A DNA stretch of 64,000 nt from CAMXAS01 sp964442435 (GTDB lineage: Bacteria; Bacteroidota; Bacteroidia; Bacteroidales; P3). Position 1 is the stretch's first letter; each line of letters starts with the position of its first letter. Below, in pieces: positions 1 through 8,510 of this stretch. The notes beneath the pieces are model-generated. The model did not search any database. It saw only the letters and a list, made by a program, of their open reading frames with translations, and had not been told where the DNA came from. Where the stretch lies: NCBI GenBank assembly GCA_964442435.1, contig CAYTZG010000001.1:124001-188000 (forward strand). Reading direction: 5' to 3'. Position numbers and translations under genes: made by a program.

Positions 1-74
1 AGATAGCGGGCCTCGTCCGATTTCTTCCGCCCCCGAGCAGGAGCCGGTGCGGTTTCACTCGTTTTCTTCGGCAT
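1..74 (-). CDS. N-terminus of an unidentified protein (cut by window edge)
   Basis: An ATG at 74-72 opens a frame that stays open to the window edge, giving about 24 residues. They are rich in Lys, Thr, Ala, Pro and Arg (MPKKTSETAPAPARGRKKSD), which looks like a basic disordered N-terminal tail. The start lies 13 bases after the rmlD stop on the same strand, so it is probably the next gene of that operon. The product cannot be recognised from this much. Confidence 0.5.
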   Translation of the reverse strand, partial: MPKKTSETAPAPARGRKKSDEARY

Positions 75-87
75 ATAATCCCTTACG

Positions 88-990
88 TTATTGTATTTTG
101 AGTTCCGGGTCGGCCAGCATCTTCTCCAACGCGGACTCCCACGTCGGAATATACAGGCCATACACCCGCTTTATCTTCGATTTATCCAACACGCTGTACA
201 TCGGCCGCCTACAGGTGGCCGGATATTCGGAGGTCGCGATGGGGTTCACGACGCAGTTCGCATGAATCTTGTGCATGATGGCCATCGCGAATTCACACCA
301 ACTGCAATGTTCCTCGTTCGTATAATGGAATATCTCAATGCCCCGCTTATGCGCGCGATGCCCGCTGCCAATCATGACCAACAGGGCTTCGGCCAAATCC
401 CGCGCCCAAGTCGGACTGCCGAACTGGTCGGCCACCACGTGCACTTCCGCCCGTTCGCGGCTCAGCCGAATCATCGTCTTGACGAAATTCTTGCCGAACG
501 CGGAATACAGCCAGGCCGTCCGAACGATGAGGCCGTCGCCGCCCGCTTTCAGCATTTCCTCCTCGCCGGCCCGCTTGGACGCGCCATACACGCCGGTCGG
601 ATTCGGGCGGTCGTCCTCCCGATAGGGTTCGTCCTGCGTGCCGTCAAACACGTAGTCGGTGGAGACATGAACGAGATAAATGCCCAGCTCGGCGCATACC
701 TGCGCCAACACGCCCACCCCGTCGCGGTTGACGGCATAGGCCGCGTTCGCGTCCGTTTCCGCCTGCTCCACATTGGTATAGGCCGCCGCGTTGATGACGA
801 CGTTGATGCGGTTCGTGCCCAAATAACTCCGCACGTCCGACCAGTTGCAGATATCCAATACGTCCATATCCGCAAACAGCATCGGGCCTTCCTTGAAACG
901 CCCCTCCTTGTAGAGACGCTGCAGTTCCATGCCCAACTGACCGTTGCTGCCCGTCACCAATACACGGGTTTCACTACCATAATCCGCCAT
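88..990 (-). CDS. rmlD: dTDP-4-dehydrorhamnose reductase
   Basis: A 300-residue short-chain dehydrogenase of the RmlD family, which reduces dTDP-4-keto-L-rhamnose to dTDP-L-rhamnose with NAD(P)H in the cytoplasm for surface polysaccharide. Visible are the nucleotide-binding GSNGQLG near residues 14-20, the family segment STDYVFDG near 110-117, and the YxxxK pair Tyr135/Lys139 in YGASK. Length is normal for the family. The ATG lies 4 bases after the stop of the UDP-glucuronate decarboxylase gene, so the two are co-transcribed. RmlA, RmlB and RmlC are not in this window. Confidence 0.93.
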   Translation of the reverse strand: MADYGSETRVLVTGSNGQLGMELQRLYKEGRFKEGPMLFADMDVLDICNWSDVRSYLGTNRINVVINAAAYTNVEQAETDANAAYAVNRDGVGVLAQVCAELGIYLVHVSTDYVFDGTQDEPYREDDRPNPTGVYGASKRAGEEEMLKAGGDGLIVRTAWLYSAFGKNFVKTMIRLSRERAEVHVVADQFGSPTWARDLAEALLVMIGSGHRAHKRGIEIFHYTNEEHCSWCEFAMAIMHKIHANCVVNPIATSEYPATCRRPMYSVLDKSKIKRVYGLYIPTWESALEKMLADPELKIQ

Positions 991-994
991 AGCC

Positions 995-1936
995 CTATAC
1001 CATTTTCAATTGTTGTTCAAAATAAGCGATCGTCTTCTTCAAACCCTCTTCCAGTTGAATCTGCGGTTCCCAATCCAAGCGTTCCTTGGCCAAACGAATA
1101 TCCGGCCGGCGTTGCGTCGGGTCATCCGACGGCAAGGGTTTGCGAATCAACTTGGAGGCGCTGCCCGTCAAGGCGATGACCTTTTCCGCCAATTCCAAAA
1201 TCGTGAATTCATGCGGATTCCCGATGTTGACCGGGCCGATGAAAGACGCGTCAGCTTCCATCATGCGCGTCATGCCGACCACCAAATCATCGACATATTG
1301 GAAACTGCGCGTTTGGGAGCCGTCGCCGTAAATCGTGATGTCCTCCCCTTTGAGGGCCTGCACGATGAAATTGGAAACGACCCGCCCGTCGTTCATGAGC
1401 ATACGCGGCCCGTAGGTATTGAAAATGCGGATAATCTTGATGCGCACGCCGTTCTGACGATGGTAATCCATAAACAGCGTTTCCGCGCAACGCTTGCCCT
1501 CGTCGTAGCAGGAACGGAGCCCAATCGGATTGACATTGCCCCAATAGGCCTCCACCTGCGGGTGCACGGCCGGATCGCCATAAACCTCGCTCGTCGAGGC
1601 CTGCAAGACCTTCGCCTTGACGCGCTTGGCCAAACCCAACATATTGATGGCGCCCATGACCGACGTCTTGACCGTTTTGATCGGATTGTACTGATAGTGC
1701 ACGGGGGAAGCGGGACAAGCCAGGTTATAGATTTCGTCCACCTCGGCGAAATAGGGTGTCGTCACGTCGTGGCGCACCAATTCGAAATAAGGATTCGACA
1801 ACAGATGCACGATGTTCGCCTTCCGTCCCGTAAAGTAATTGTCCAGACAGATGACTTCATGGCCTTGCCCGAGCAGATACTCGCACAGATGCGAACCGAT
1901 GAACCCTGCGCCCCCCGTTACCAAAATACGTTTCAT
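995..1936 (-). CDS. UDP-glucuronate decarboxylase (UDP-xylose synthase type)
   Basis: A 313-residue NAD-dependent epimerase/dehydratase. The UXS family oxidises and decarboxylates UDP-glucuronate to UDP-xylose. The Rossmann motif GGAGFIGSHL is at residues 8-17, the STSEVYGDP segment near 114-122, and the catalytic Tyr144/Lys148 sit in YDEGK. UXS is preferred over a 4-epimerase because the sequence is UXS-like throughout and the gene directly follows ugd, which makes its substrate. It begins 14 bases after the ugd stop. The UDP-xylose could feed surface glycans or exopolysaccharide. Confidence 0.88.
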   Translation of the reverse strand: MKRILVTGGAGFIGSHLCEYLLGQGHEVICLDNYFTGRKANIVHLLSNPYFELVRHDVTTPYFAEVDEIYNLACPASPVHYQYNPIKTVKTSVMGAINMLGLAKRVKAKVLQASTSEVYGDPAVHPQVEAYWGNVNPIGLRSCYDEGKRCAETLFMDYHRQNGVRIKIIRIFNTYGPRMLMNDGRVVSNFIVQALKGEDITIYGDGSQTRSFQYVDDLVVGMTRMMEADASFIGPVNIGNPHEFTILELAEKVIALTGSASKLIRKPLPSDDPTQRRPDIRLAKERLDWEPQIQLEEGLKKTIAYFEQQLKMV

Positions 1937-1950
1937 TCTACCTTAGTATA

Positions 1951-3264
1951 TTATAAACCAACTCCGAAATAGGCGAATCCCGCCTGTTCCACCTCCCGGC
2001 GTTCATACAGGTTACGGCCATCGAACAGCACCCGCGTCCGCATCGTATCGCCGACGCGACGCCAGTCCGGCGAACGGAACTCCGTCCACTCCGTCACGAG
2101 GAAAAGCGCGTCGGTATCGGCCGCCGCTTGGTAAATATCGTCGCAATAGGTAATGCGGTCGCCAATCCGGCGCCGGCATTCGTCCATGGCCACCGGGTCG
2201 TAGGCCTTTACCTTGCAGCCGGCCTTGACGAATTCGTCTATCATGACCAAGGACGGCGCCTCCCGCATATCGTCCGTACCCGGCTTGAACGCCAGGCCCC
2301 ACAGCCCGACCGTCTTGCCCTGCAGGCTGCCGTTGGCGAAATCCGAATACCTGCGGAACATCAACGACTTCTGCCGCTCGTTGACGGCTTCCACGGCCTT
2401 GAGCACCCGCATATCGTAGCCCTCGCCGTCGGCCGTCTTTATCAAGGCCTTGACGTCTTTGGGAAAACAGGAACCACCGTAACCGATGCCCGGATAAAGG
2501 AACTTGCTGCCGATGCGGGAATCCGACCCCATGCCCTTGCGCACGTGGTCCACATTGGCCCCCACTTTCTCGCACAGGTTCGCAATGTCGTTCATAAAGC
2601 TGATGCGCGTGGCCAGCATGGCGTTGGCCGCATATTTCGTCATCTCGGCCGACGGCACGTCCATGAACAGCACCGGATGCCCGTTCAATGTAAACGGCTT
2701 GTACAGACGCCCCATGACATCCCGCGCGCGTTCCGACTCCACCCCCACGACAATGCGTTCGGGATACATGAAATCCTTGACGGCCGACCCTTCCTTGAGG
2801 AACTCCGGATTCGAGGCCACGTCGAAATCGACGTTCACGCCCCGCGCCGCCAACTCCTGCGCCACCGTCTGCTTGACCTTGCGGGCCGTGCCGACCGGCA
2901 CCGTGCTCTTGGTCACCAACAGCACGTAGTCTTTCATATTGCGGCCCACCTCGCGCGCCACATCCAACACATAGCGCAGGTCGGCGCTGCCGTCCTCGTC
3001 GGGCGGCGTCCCCACGGCGCAGAAAATGACTTCCGCCCCCTGCATCGCGTCCTTCAGCGAGGTCGAAAACGTCATACGGCCTTTGTCCACGTTCCGAACC
3101 AACAGCTCTTCCAAGCCCTGTTCGAAAATAGGCGCACGTTTCTGATTCAGCATATCGATTTTGCGGCTATCCACATCCACGCAGCATACCTCTATGCCCA
3201 CATCGGCGAAACACACGCCGGTCACGAGACCGACATACCCGGTCCCCACGATTGTTATCTTCAT
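1951..3264 (-). CDS. ugd: UDP-glucose 6-dehydrogenase
   Basis: A 437-residue UDP-glucose/GDP-mannose dehydrogenase that oxidises UDP-glucose to UDP-glucuronate using two NAD+. It has an N-terminal Rossmann domain with GTGYVG at residues 7-12, a central helical domain with Lys210 and Asn214 in the KYAAN segment, and the active-site Cys266 in GGSCFPKD. A C-terminal UDP-binding domain follows. It is the first gene of a minus-strand operon ugd, UDP-glucuronate decarboxylase, rmlD. A candidate -7 element lies about 70 bases upstream. Confidence 0.95.
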   Translation of the reverse strand: MKITIVGTGYVGLVTGVCFADVGIEVCCVDVDSRKIDMLNQKRAPIFEQGLEELLVRNVDKGRMTFSTSLKDAMQGAEVIFCAVGTPPDEDGSADLRYVLDVAREVGRNMKDYVLLVTKSTVPVGTARKVKQTVAQELAARGVNVDFDVASNPEFLKEGSAVKDFMYPERIVVGVESERARDVMGRLYKPFTLNGHPVLFMDVPSAEMTKYAANAMLATRISFMNDIANLCEKVGANVDHVRKGMGSDSRIGSKFLYPGIGYGGSCFPKDVKALIKTADGEGYDMRVLKAVEAVNERQKSLMFRRYSDFANGSLQGKTVGLWGLAFKPGTDDMREAPSLVMIDEFVKAGCKVKAYDPVAMDECRRRIGDRITYCDDIYQAAADTDALFLVTEWTEFRSPDWRRVGDTMRTRVLFDGRNLYERREVEQAGFAYFGVGL

Positions 3265-3335
3265 AGCTTATCTTTTCTGCCGATACTTTCCGCCCGCAAG
3301 ACGCCCACGGTCGGAAAGCACCCGACATAAACCTA

Positions 3336-3343
3336 CAAAATTA
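3336..3343 (-). promoter_or_regulatory. Candidate -7 element for the ugd operon
   Basis: On the minus strand the bases read TAATTTTG, matching the Bacteroidota -7 consensus TAnnTTTG, about 70 bases before the ugd ATG in an AT-rich gap. No TTTG lies at the preferred 19-base spacing; a TTG is 12 bases away, so the call is tentative. Confidence 0.4.
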
Positions 3344-3439
3344 AAGATTTTTTGGCAATTTTCCATATTCCAGCCTTCCGATACGATGCCCCGCTCCAGA
3401 CCATACCGAAGCGTCGCCCATATCTTTTTTCAACATTTG

Positions 3440-3470
3440 TTTGTTATTTACATTTTTTTTACTAACTTTG
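3440..3470 (+). promoter_or_regulatory. Promoter of the ribosomal protein cluster
   Basis: TTTG at 3440-3443, exactly 19 bases, then TAACTTTG at 3463-3470: a full match to the Bacteroidota sigma-ABfr promoter. Transcription would start near 3475, leaving a leader of roughly 50 AT-rich bases before rpsL. Confidence 0.85.
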
Positions 3471-3526
3471 CATCCCTTTAAAAGCACAAAAAACAAACAA
3501 GTTAACTTAAACATTAACAATAAGAT

Positions 3527-3904
3527 ATGCCAACAATTCAACAATTAGTTCGCAAAGGGCGTCAGCAAATCACGGACAAAAGCAAGTCGCCCGCGTTGGA
3601 TGCCTGCCCCCAGCGTCGTGGGGTTTGTGTGCGCGTTTACACGACTACGCCTAAGAAGCCTAACTCCGCCATGCGTAAGGTAGCGAGAGTACGTTTGACC
3701 AATCAGAAAGAGGTGAACGCCTACATTCCCGGCGAAGGCCACAACCTGCAGGAACACTCGATCGTCATGATCCGTGGCGGCCGTGTGAAGGACCTCCCCG
3801 GCGTAAGATACCATATCATCCGCGGCGCGTTGGATACGTCCGGCGTGGAAGGGCGCAACCAACGCCGTTCCAAATACGGTACCAAACGTCCCAAGAAGAA
3901 ATAG
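3527..3904 (+). CDS. rpsL: 30S ribosomal protein S12
   Basis: S12, 125 residues, sits at the decoding centre of the small subunit and helps enforce tRNA selection. The conserved TPKKPNSAMRK and KDLPGVRYH segments are present, and both lysine positions linked to streptomycin resistance carry the wild-type Lys. First gene of the str part of the cluster (rpsL, rpsG, fusA), downstream of a consensus promoter. There is no clear Shine-Dalgarno sequence before the ATG; the upstream bases are A-rich, usual in this phylum. Confidence 0.98.
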   Translation: MPTIQQLVRKGRQQITDKSKSPALDACPQRRGVCVRVYTTTPKKPNSAMRKVARVRLTNQKEVNAYIPGEGHNLQEHSIVMIRGGRVKDLPGVRYHIIRGALDTSGVEGRNQRRSKYGTKRPKKK

Positions 3905-3960
3905 GCAGCCTGAGGCTATTATATAATAATGTATATTGACGCGTAAAATCATCGCAAGAA

Positions 3961-4428
3961 ATGAGAAAATCAACGCCTAAAAAGAGAGTCATTTTACCGG
4001 ATCCCAAATACCATGACGTATTGGTAAGCAAGTTCATCAACAACCTGATGTACTCCGGCAAAAAGAACATAGCGCACGAACTGTTCTACGACGCCATTGA
4101 CGTCGTTTCCGAAAAGACGAAGGAAGACGGTTTGGAAGTATGGAAGAAAGCGCTTTCGAACGTAACGCCCTCCGTAGAGGTACGTAGCCGCCGCGTGGGT
4201 GGTGCCACGTTCCAGATTCCTTCCGAAATCCGTCCGGAACGTAAACAGTCGTTGGGTATGAAGATGCTCATCAACTATGCCCGCAAACGCAGCGAGAAAT
4301 CCATGAGCCTGAAACTGGCCGGCGAAATCATGTCGGCTTACAAGGAAGAAGGCGCCGCGTTCAAACGCAAGGAAGAAATCCACAGAATGGCCGAAGCCAA
4401 CAAAGCGTTCTCGCATTTTAAATTTTAA
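3961..4428 (+). CDS. rpsG: 30S ribosomal protein S7
   Basis: S7, 155 residues, nucleates folding of the 16S rRNA 3' major domain and lines the exit (E) site in the head. The family segment near the start (MRKSTPKKR, then LPDPKY) and the SRRVGGATFQIP block at about residues 78-89 are seen. It follows rpsL by 56 bases and precedes fusA by 15, the standard str order. In Enterobacteria S7 represses this operon through the rpsL-rpsG spacer; that spacer is short here and I see no comparable fold. Confidence 0.98.
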   Translation: MRKSTPKKRVILPDPKYHDVLVSKFINNLMYSGKKNIAHELFYDAIDVVSEKTKEDGLEVWKKALSNVTPSVEVRSRRVGGATFQIPSEIRPERKQSLGMKMLINYARKRSEKSMSLKLAGEIMSAYKEEGAAFKRKEEIHRMAEANKAFSHFKF

Positions 4429-4443
4429 GGAACTACACATTAG

Positions 4444-6534
4444 ATGGCACACGATTTAACAAAGACGAGGAACATCGGCATCATGGCGCACATCGATGCC
4501 GGCAAGACGACTTGTTCCGAACGTATCCTGTACTATACCGGTAAGAACCACAAGATAGGCGAAACGCACGACGGTTCGGCCACGATGGACTGGATGGCGC
4601 AGGAACAGGAAAGAGGTATCACGATTACGTCCGCTGCGACGACCGTTTATTGGAAATACCGCAACGACAGTTACAAAATCAATTTGATCGATACCCCGGG
4701 GCACGTGGACTTCACCGTGGAAGTGGAACGCTCCCTGCGCGTATTGGACGGCGCCGTCGCTTTGTTCTGCGCCGTGGGCGGCGTACAACCCCAGTCCGAA
4801 ACCGTTTGGCGTCAGGCCAACAAATATAAGGTGCCCCGTATCGCGTTCGTCAACAAGATGGACCGTACCGGCGCCGACTTCTTCAATGTCGTGACCCAAA
4901 TCAAGGAACGTCTGCAGGCCAAGCCGGTCGTTTTGACGATTCCCATCGGTCAGGAAGACACGTTCAAGGGCGTGGTGGACGTTATCGCCCGCAAGGCCTA
5001 CGAATGGAACGAAGAAGACAAGGGTCTCACGTTCTTTGAAGTGCCCATCCCCGACGATTTGAAAGACACGGTGGAAGAATACCACAACCGCCTGTTGGAA
5101 GAAGTGGCCGAGTTGGACGAAAACTTGATGACCAAATACTTCGATGATCCGAGCACGATTACCGAAGACGAAATCATCGCCGCCATCCGCAAGGCGACGG
5201 TGGATATGACGATCAACCCGGTATTGTGCGGTTCGGCGTTCAAGAACAAGGGCATCCAGCTCCTGCTCGACGCCGTGGCCCGCTACCTGCCGAGTCCGTT
5301 GGACGTGGAAGCCATCACGGGTATCAACCCCAAATCCGGCGACGAAGAATCGCGCAAGGTGGATGTAAACGAACCGTTCAGCGCGTTGGCGTTCAAGATT
5401 GCGACCGACCCGTTCGTAGGCCGTATCGCCTTCTTCCGCGTTTACTCCGGTGCTTTGGACGCCGGTTCCTACGTGCTCAACGCCTCCACCGGCAAGAAAG
5501 AACGTATTTCCCGCATCCTGCAGATGCACTCCAATAAACAGCAACCGATGGACCGCATCGAAACCGGTGACATCGGCGCGGCCGTGGGCTTCAAGGAAAT
5601 CAAGACCGGTAACACGCTCTGCGACGAGAACCATCCGATTATCCTCGAATCCATGACGTTCCCCGACCCGGTTATCAGCATCGCGATCGAACCCGTTTCG
5701 CAGGCCGACGTCGACAAACTGTCGAACGGGCTCGCGAAATTGGCGGAAGAAGACCCGACGTTCCAGGTTCACTCCGACGAGAACTCCGGCCAGACCGTTA
5801 TCAGCGGTATGGGCGAGTTGCACTTGGACGTACTGATTGACCGTCTGCGTCGCGAATTCCATGTGGAATGCAACCAGGGCAAACCCCAGGTGGCCTACAA
5901 GGAAGCCGTATGCTCCGCGGTTCAGCACCGTGAGGTTTACAAGAAGCAGACCGGTGGTCGCGGTAAGTTCGCCGACATCATCTTCGAAGTGGGCCCGGCC
6001 GACGAAGGCGTCAAAGGCCTCCAGTTCATCAACGAAGTCAAGGGCGGTAACATCCCCAAGGAATTCATCCCGTCGATTGAAAAGGGCTTCAAGGCCTCTT
6101 TGGAAAACGGTGTTTTGGCCGGTTATCCGCTCGAAAGCCTCAAGGTTCGCCTGATCGACGGTTCGTTCCACCCGGTTGACTCCGATGCGCTTTCGTTCGA
6201 AGTCTGCGCCAAAATCGGTTTCAAGGAAGCCTGCCGCAAGGCCAAGTCCGTATTGCTCGAACCGATTATGTCTTTGGAAATCGAAACGCCGGACGATTAC
6301 GTCGGCGATGTTTCCAGCGACTTGAACCGTCGGCGCGGTATCATGGAAGGCATTGAAGCCAAAGTGGGCGGCCAGGCCATCCGCGCCAAGGTGCCTCTGG
6401 CGGAAATGTTCGGCTATGTGACGGCTCTGCGTACGCTCAGCTCCGGTCGCGCCAGCTCCACGATGGAGTACGCCTACCACGCCGAAGCGCCGGCCAACAT
6501 TACGGAAGAAGTAATCAAACAAGCCAATAAATAG
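4444..6534 (+). CDS. fusA: Elongation factor G
   Basis: EF-G, 696 residues, the GTPase that drives translocation of tRNA and mRNA and, with RRF, splits ribosomes. G motifs are intact: AHIDAGKT at 15-22, the switch II segment DTPGHVDF near 85-92, and NKMDRTGAD near 137-145. Domains II to V follow at normal length, including the domain IV segment around residue 500. It follows rpsG by 15 bases. tuf, which comes next in many bacteria, is absent here; rpsJ follows directly. Confidence 0.98.
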   Translation: MAHDLTKTRNIGIMAHIDAGKTTCSERILYYTGKNHKIGETHDGSATMDWMAQEQERGITITSAATTVYWKYRNDSYKINLIDTPGHVDFTVEVERSLRVLDGAVALFCAVGGVQPQSETVWRQANKYKVPRIAFVNKMDRTGADFFNVVTQIKERLQAKPVVLTIPIGQEDTFKGVVDVIARKAYEWNEEDKGLTFFEVPIPDDLKDTVEEYHNRLLEEVAELDENLMTKYFDDPSTITEDEIIAAIRKATVDMTINPVLCGSAFKNKGIQLLLDAVARYLPSPLDVEAITGINPKSGDEESRKVDVNEPFSALAFKIATDPFVGRIAFFRVYSGALDAGSYVLNASTGKKERISRILQMHSNKQQPMDRIETGDIGAAVGFKEIKTGNTLCDENHPIILESMTFPDPVISIAIEPVSQADVDKLSNGLAKLAEEDPTFQVHSDENSGQTVISGMGELHLDVLIDRLRREFHVECNQGKPQVAYKEAVCSAVQHREVYKKQTGGRGKFADIIFEVGPADEGVKGLQFINEVKGGNIPKEFIPSIEKGFKASLENGVLAGYPLESLKVRLIDGSFHPVDSDALSFEVCAKIGFKEACRKAKSVLLEPIMSLEIETPDDYVGDVSSDLNRRRGIMEGIEAKVGGQAIRAKVPLAEMFGYVTALRTLSSGRASSTMEYAYHAEAPANITEEVIKQANK

Positions 6535-6550
6535 TTTAAATTTTTTAACC

Positions 6551-6856
6551 GTGAGTCAAAGAATCAGAATCAAACTCAAATCTTACGATTACAATTTGGT
6601 TGACAAGTCGGCCGAAAAGATCGTAAAGACGGTGAAGCTCACAGGGGCGATGATCAACGGACCCATTCCCCTGCCGACGAACAAGAAGATCTTCACCGTG
6701 AACCGTTCCACGTTCGTGAACAAGAAGTCGCGGGAACAGTTCGAATTGTCTTCCTACAAACGTCTGCTCGACATCCACAGCAGCAGCTCCAAGACCATCG
6801 ACGCGCTGATGAAGTTGGAACTGCCGAGCGGTGTAGAAGTGGAAATCAAAGTCTGA
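6551..6856 (+). CDS. rpsJ: 30S ribosomal protein S10 (NusE), GTG start
   Basis: S10, 101 residues, is part of the small-subunit head and also, as NusE, couples ribosomes to RNA polymerase through NusG. The IRIKLKSYDYNLVD opening and the GPIPLPT loop segment are conserved. The only start consistent with the family is GTG at 6551; an AT-rich run TTTTTTAACC precedes it. It opens the S10 operon part of the cluster, 16 bases after fusA. Confidence 0.97.
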   Translation: MSQRIRIKLKSYDYNLVDKSAEKIVKTVKLTGAMINGPIPLPTNKKIFTVNRSTFVNKKSREQFELSSYKRLLDIHSSSSKTIDALMKLELPSGVEVEIKV

Positions 6857-6930
6857 TGACCGTCCGCACCTCGAGACAACGTAAAAGACAAAACAACTTT
6901 TTGACACAGAAACCATAAACAAGCATTAAT

Positions 6931-7560
6931 ATGTCCGGATTAATAGGAAAGAAAATCGGAATGACTAGCATTTGGGATGCCTCCGGTAAGAACATACCGT
7001 GCACTGTAATCGAAGCTGGTCCTTGTGTGGTAACGCAAGTAAAAACAATAGAGAAGGACGGATACGAAGCCATTCAGCTGTCCTTTGGCGAACGCAAAGA
7101 AAAACACACGCCTAAAGCCCTCATGGGGCATTTCGCCAAGGCGAACACGACGCCCAAACTCATCAGCATGGAGTTCTCCCGCTTTGAGGAAGGCAGCCGC
7201 AAATCGTACGGTGAAGTGTTGGGCGTGGATGTTTTCGAAGAAGGCGAATTCATCGACGTAGCCGGTTACACCAAAGGTAAAGGCTTCCAGGGTGTCGTTG
7301 GACGGCACGGATTCGGTGGCGTAGGTCAATCTACTCACGGTCAACATAACAGACTTAGAGCCCCCGGTTCGGTCGGTGCCTCTTCCTATCCTTCCCGCTT
7401 GTTCAAGGGCTTGCGTATGGCCGGTCAGAAAGGTCACGAGAGAAGAAAGAGCATCAACCTTCAGATCGTAAAGATCGTTCCCGAAAAGAATTTAATTTTA
7501 GTCAAAGGATCGGTACCCGGTCCGAAAGGTTCATTTTTAAAACTCGAGAGATGGAGCTAA
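6931..7560 (+). CDS. rplC: 50S ribosomal protein L3
   Basis: L3, 209 residues, an early 50S assembly protein whose long loop reaches toward the peptidyl transferase centre. The MSGLIGKKIGMT start, the HGFGGVGQSTHGQHN loop near residues 128-142 and the GQKGHE segment are typical. Its last 10 bases overlap the rplD start (ATG at 7551 inside the L3 frame), so translation of L3 and L4 is likely coupled. Confidence 0.98.
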   Translation: MSGLIGKKIGMTSIWDASGKNIPCTVIEAGPCVVTQVKTIEKDGYEAIQLSFGERKEKHTPKALMGHFAKANTTPKLISMEFSRFEEGSRKSYGEVLGVDVFEEGEFIDVAGYTKGKGFQGVVGRHGFGGVGQSTHGQHNRLRAPGSVGASSYPSRLFKGLRMAGQKGHERRKSINLQIVKIVPEKNLILVKGSVPGPKGSFLKLERWS

Positions 7561-8186
7561 CAGTATATAACATCAAAGGAGAAGAGACCGGCAAGAAGGT
7601 TGTCTTGAGCGATCTCATAGCCAAGGCCGAGCCGAACGATCACGCCATTTACCTGGACGTGAAACAATATTTGGCCAACCAACGCCAGGGCACGCACAAA
7701 AGCAAGGAAAGATCGGAAGTATCCGGCAGTACGCGCAAGTTGGGTCGCCAAAAAGGTGGCGGCGGTGCCCGTCGCGGTGACATCAACTCGCCGTTGTTGG
7801 TAGGTGGTGGCCGTGTATTCGGTCCCCGTCCGCGCGACTACAGTTTCAAACTGAACAAGAAACTGAAACGTCTGGCGCGTATTTCGGCTTTGGCGTACAA
7901 GTTGCAGAACGACGGCATCAAGGTGGTGGACGACATCCAGTTGGCCTCCCACAAGACCAAAGGCATGGTGGAAGTGATGAAAAATCTTCAGCTTTCTGAA
8001 AAAAAATCGCTTATAGTGCTTTTGGAATCAAATAATTTCGTATCTTTGTCGTCCCGAAATTTGCCGCTCATCAAGGTTGTAAATGTTTCTAATTTAAACA
8101 CTTACGACATTATGAATGCGCAAAATTTGTTGTTTGTAGAGGCTTCGGCCCGCAAACTGGACGAAATGTACGGCCAGGAAGCTTAG
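7551..8186 (+). CDS. rplD: 50S ribosomal protein L4
   Basis: L4, 211 residues, lines the peptide exit tunnel with L22. The tunnel loop with GTRKLGRQKGGGGARRGD-type residues lies at about 60-80. In gamma-proteobacteria L4 represses its own operon; nothing in the leader here shows that. The last third of the gene (about 7980-8120) is strikingly AT-rich compared with the rest and contains a TATCTTTG element, discussed separately as a possible internal promoter. The start overlaps rplC by 10 bases. Confidence 0.97.
   Translation: MELTVYNIKGEETGKKVVLSDLIAKAEPNDHAIYLDVKQYLANQRQGTHKSKERSEVSGSTRKLGRQKGGGGARRGDINSPLLVGGGRVFGPRPRDYSFKLNKKLKRLARISALAYKLQNDGIKVVDDIQLASHKTKGMVEVMKNLQLSEKKSLIVLLESNNFVSLSSRNLPLIKVVNVSNLNTYDIMNAQNLLFVEASARKLDEMYGQEA
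8021..8048 (+). promoter_or_regulatory. Possible internal promoter within rplD
   Basis: TTTG at 8021-8024 and TATCTTTG at 8041-8048 lie in an AT-rich stretch inside rplD. The -7 part is a perfect TAnnTTTG. The spacer is 16 bases rather than 19, and the bases encode conserved-length L4 sequence, so activity is uncertain. It would drive rplW onward. Confidence 0.35.
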
Positions 8187-8211
8187 TCAGAAACCGCTTA
8201 AAACGAGAAAA

Positions 8212-8502
8212 ATGAGCATAATAATTAAACCCCTCGTCACTGAGAAGATGACGAAAATCGGTGAGAAGTTAAACCGGGTAGGCTTTCTCGTAGAAAAAAC
8301 GGCTAACAAAATCGAGATTAGAAACGCCGTCGAGAGTATGTATAATGTAAAGGTAACGGAAGTGAACACGATGCGTTACGACGGCAAAGCGAAATCCCGC
8401 TACACCAAAGCCGGTTTTATACAAGGCCGCACCAATGCCACGAAAAAGGCCATCGTTACGTTGGCCGAAGGCGATACGATTGATTTTTATAGCAATATTT
8501 AA
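8212..8502 (+). CDS. rplW: 50S ribosomal protein L23
   Basis: L23, 96 residues, sits at the tunnel exit and is the docking site for trigger factor and the signal recognition particle. The IIIKPLVTEKMT opening and the VESMYNVKVTEVNTM segment fit the family. It follows rplD by 25 bases, ahead of rplB by 8, in canonical S10 order. Confidence 0.97.
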   Translation: MSIIIKPLVTEKMTKIGEKLNRVGFLVEKTANKIEIRNAVESMYNVKVTEVNTMRYDGKAKSRYTKAGFIQGRTNATKKAIVTLAEGDTIDFYSNI

Positions 8503-8510
8503 GAAGAGAA

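Noticed and set aside
3341..3544. A 67-codon minus-strand frame in the rpsL leader
   Set aside because: It lies across the rpsL promoter and has no recognisable features.
3527..3904. Streptomycin-resistance change in S12
   Set aside because: Both relevant lysines are the usual wild-type residues.
4456..6522. A 688-codon frame on the minus strand opposite fusA
   Set aside because: fusA is certain. The minus-strand product is a His/Phe/Arg/Gly-rich shadow with no recognisable domain.
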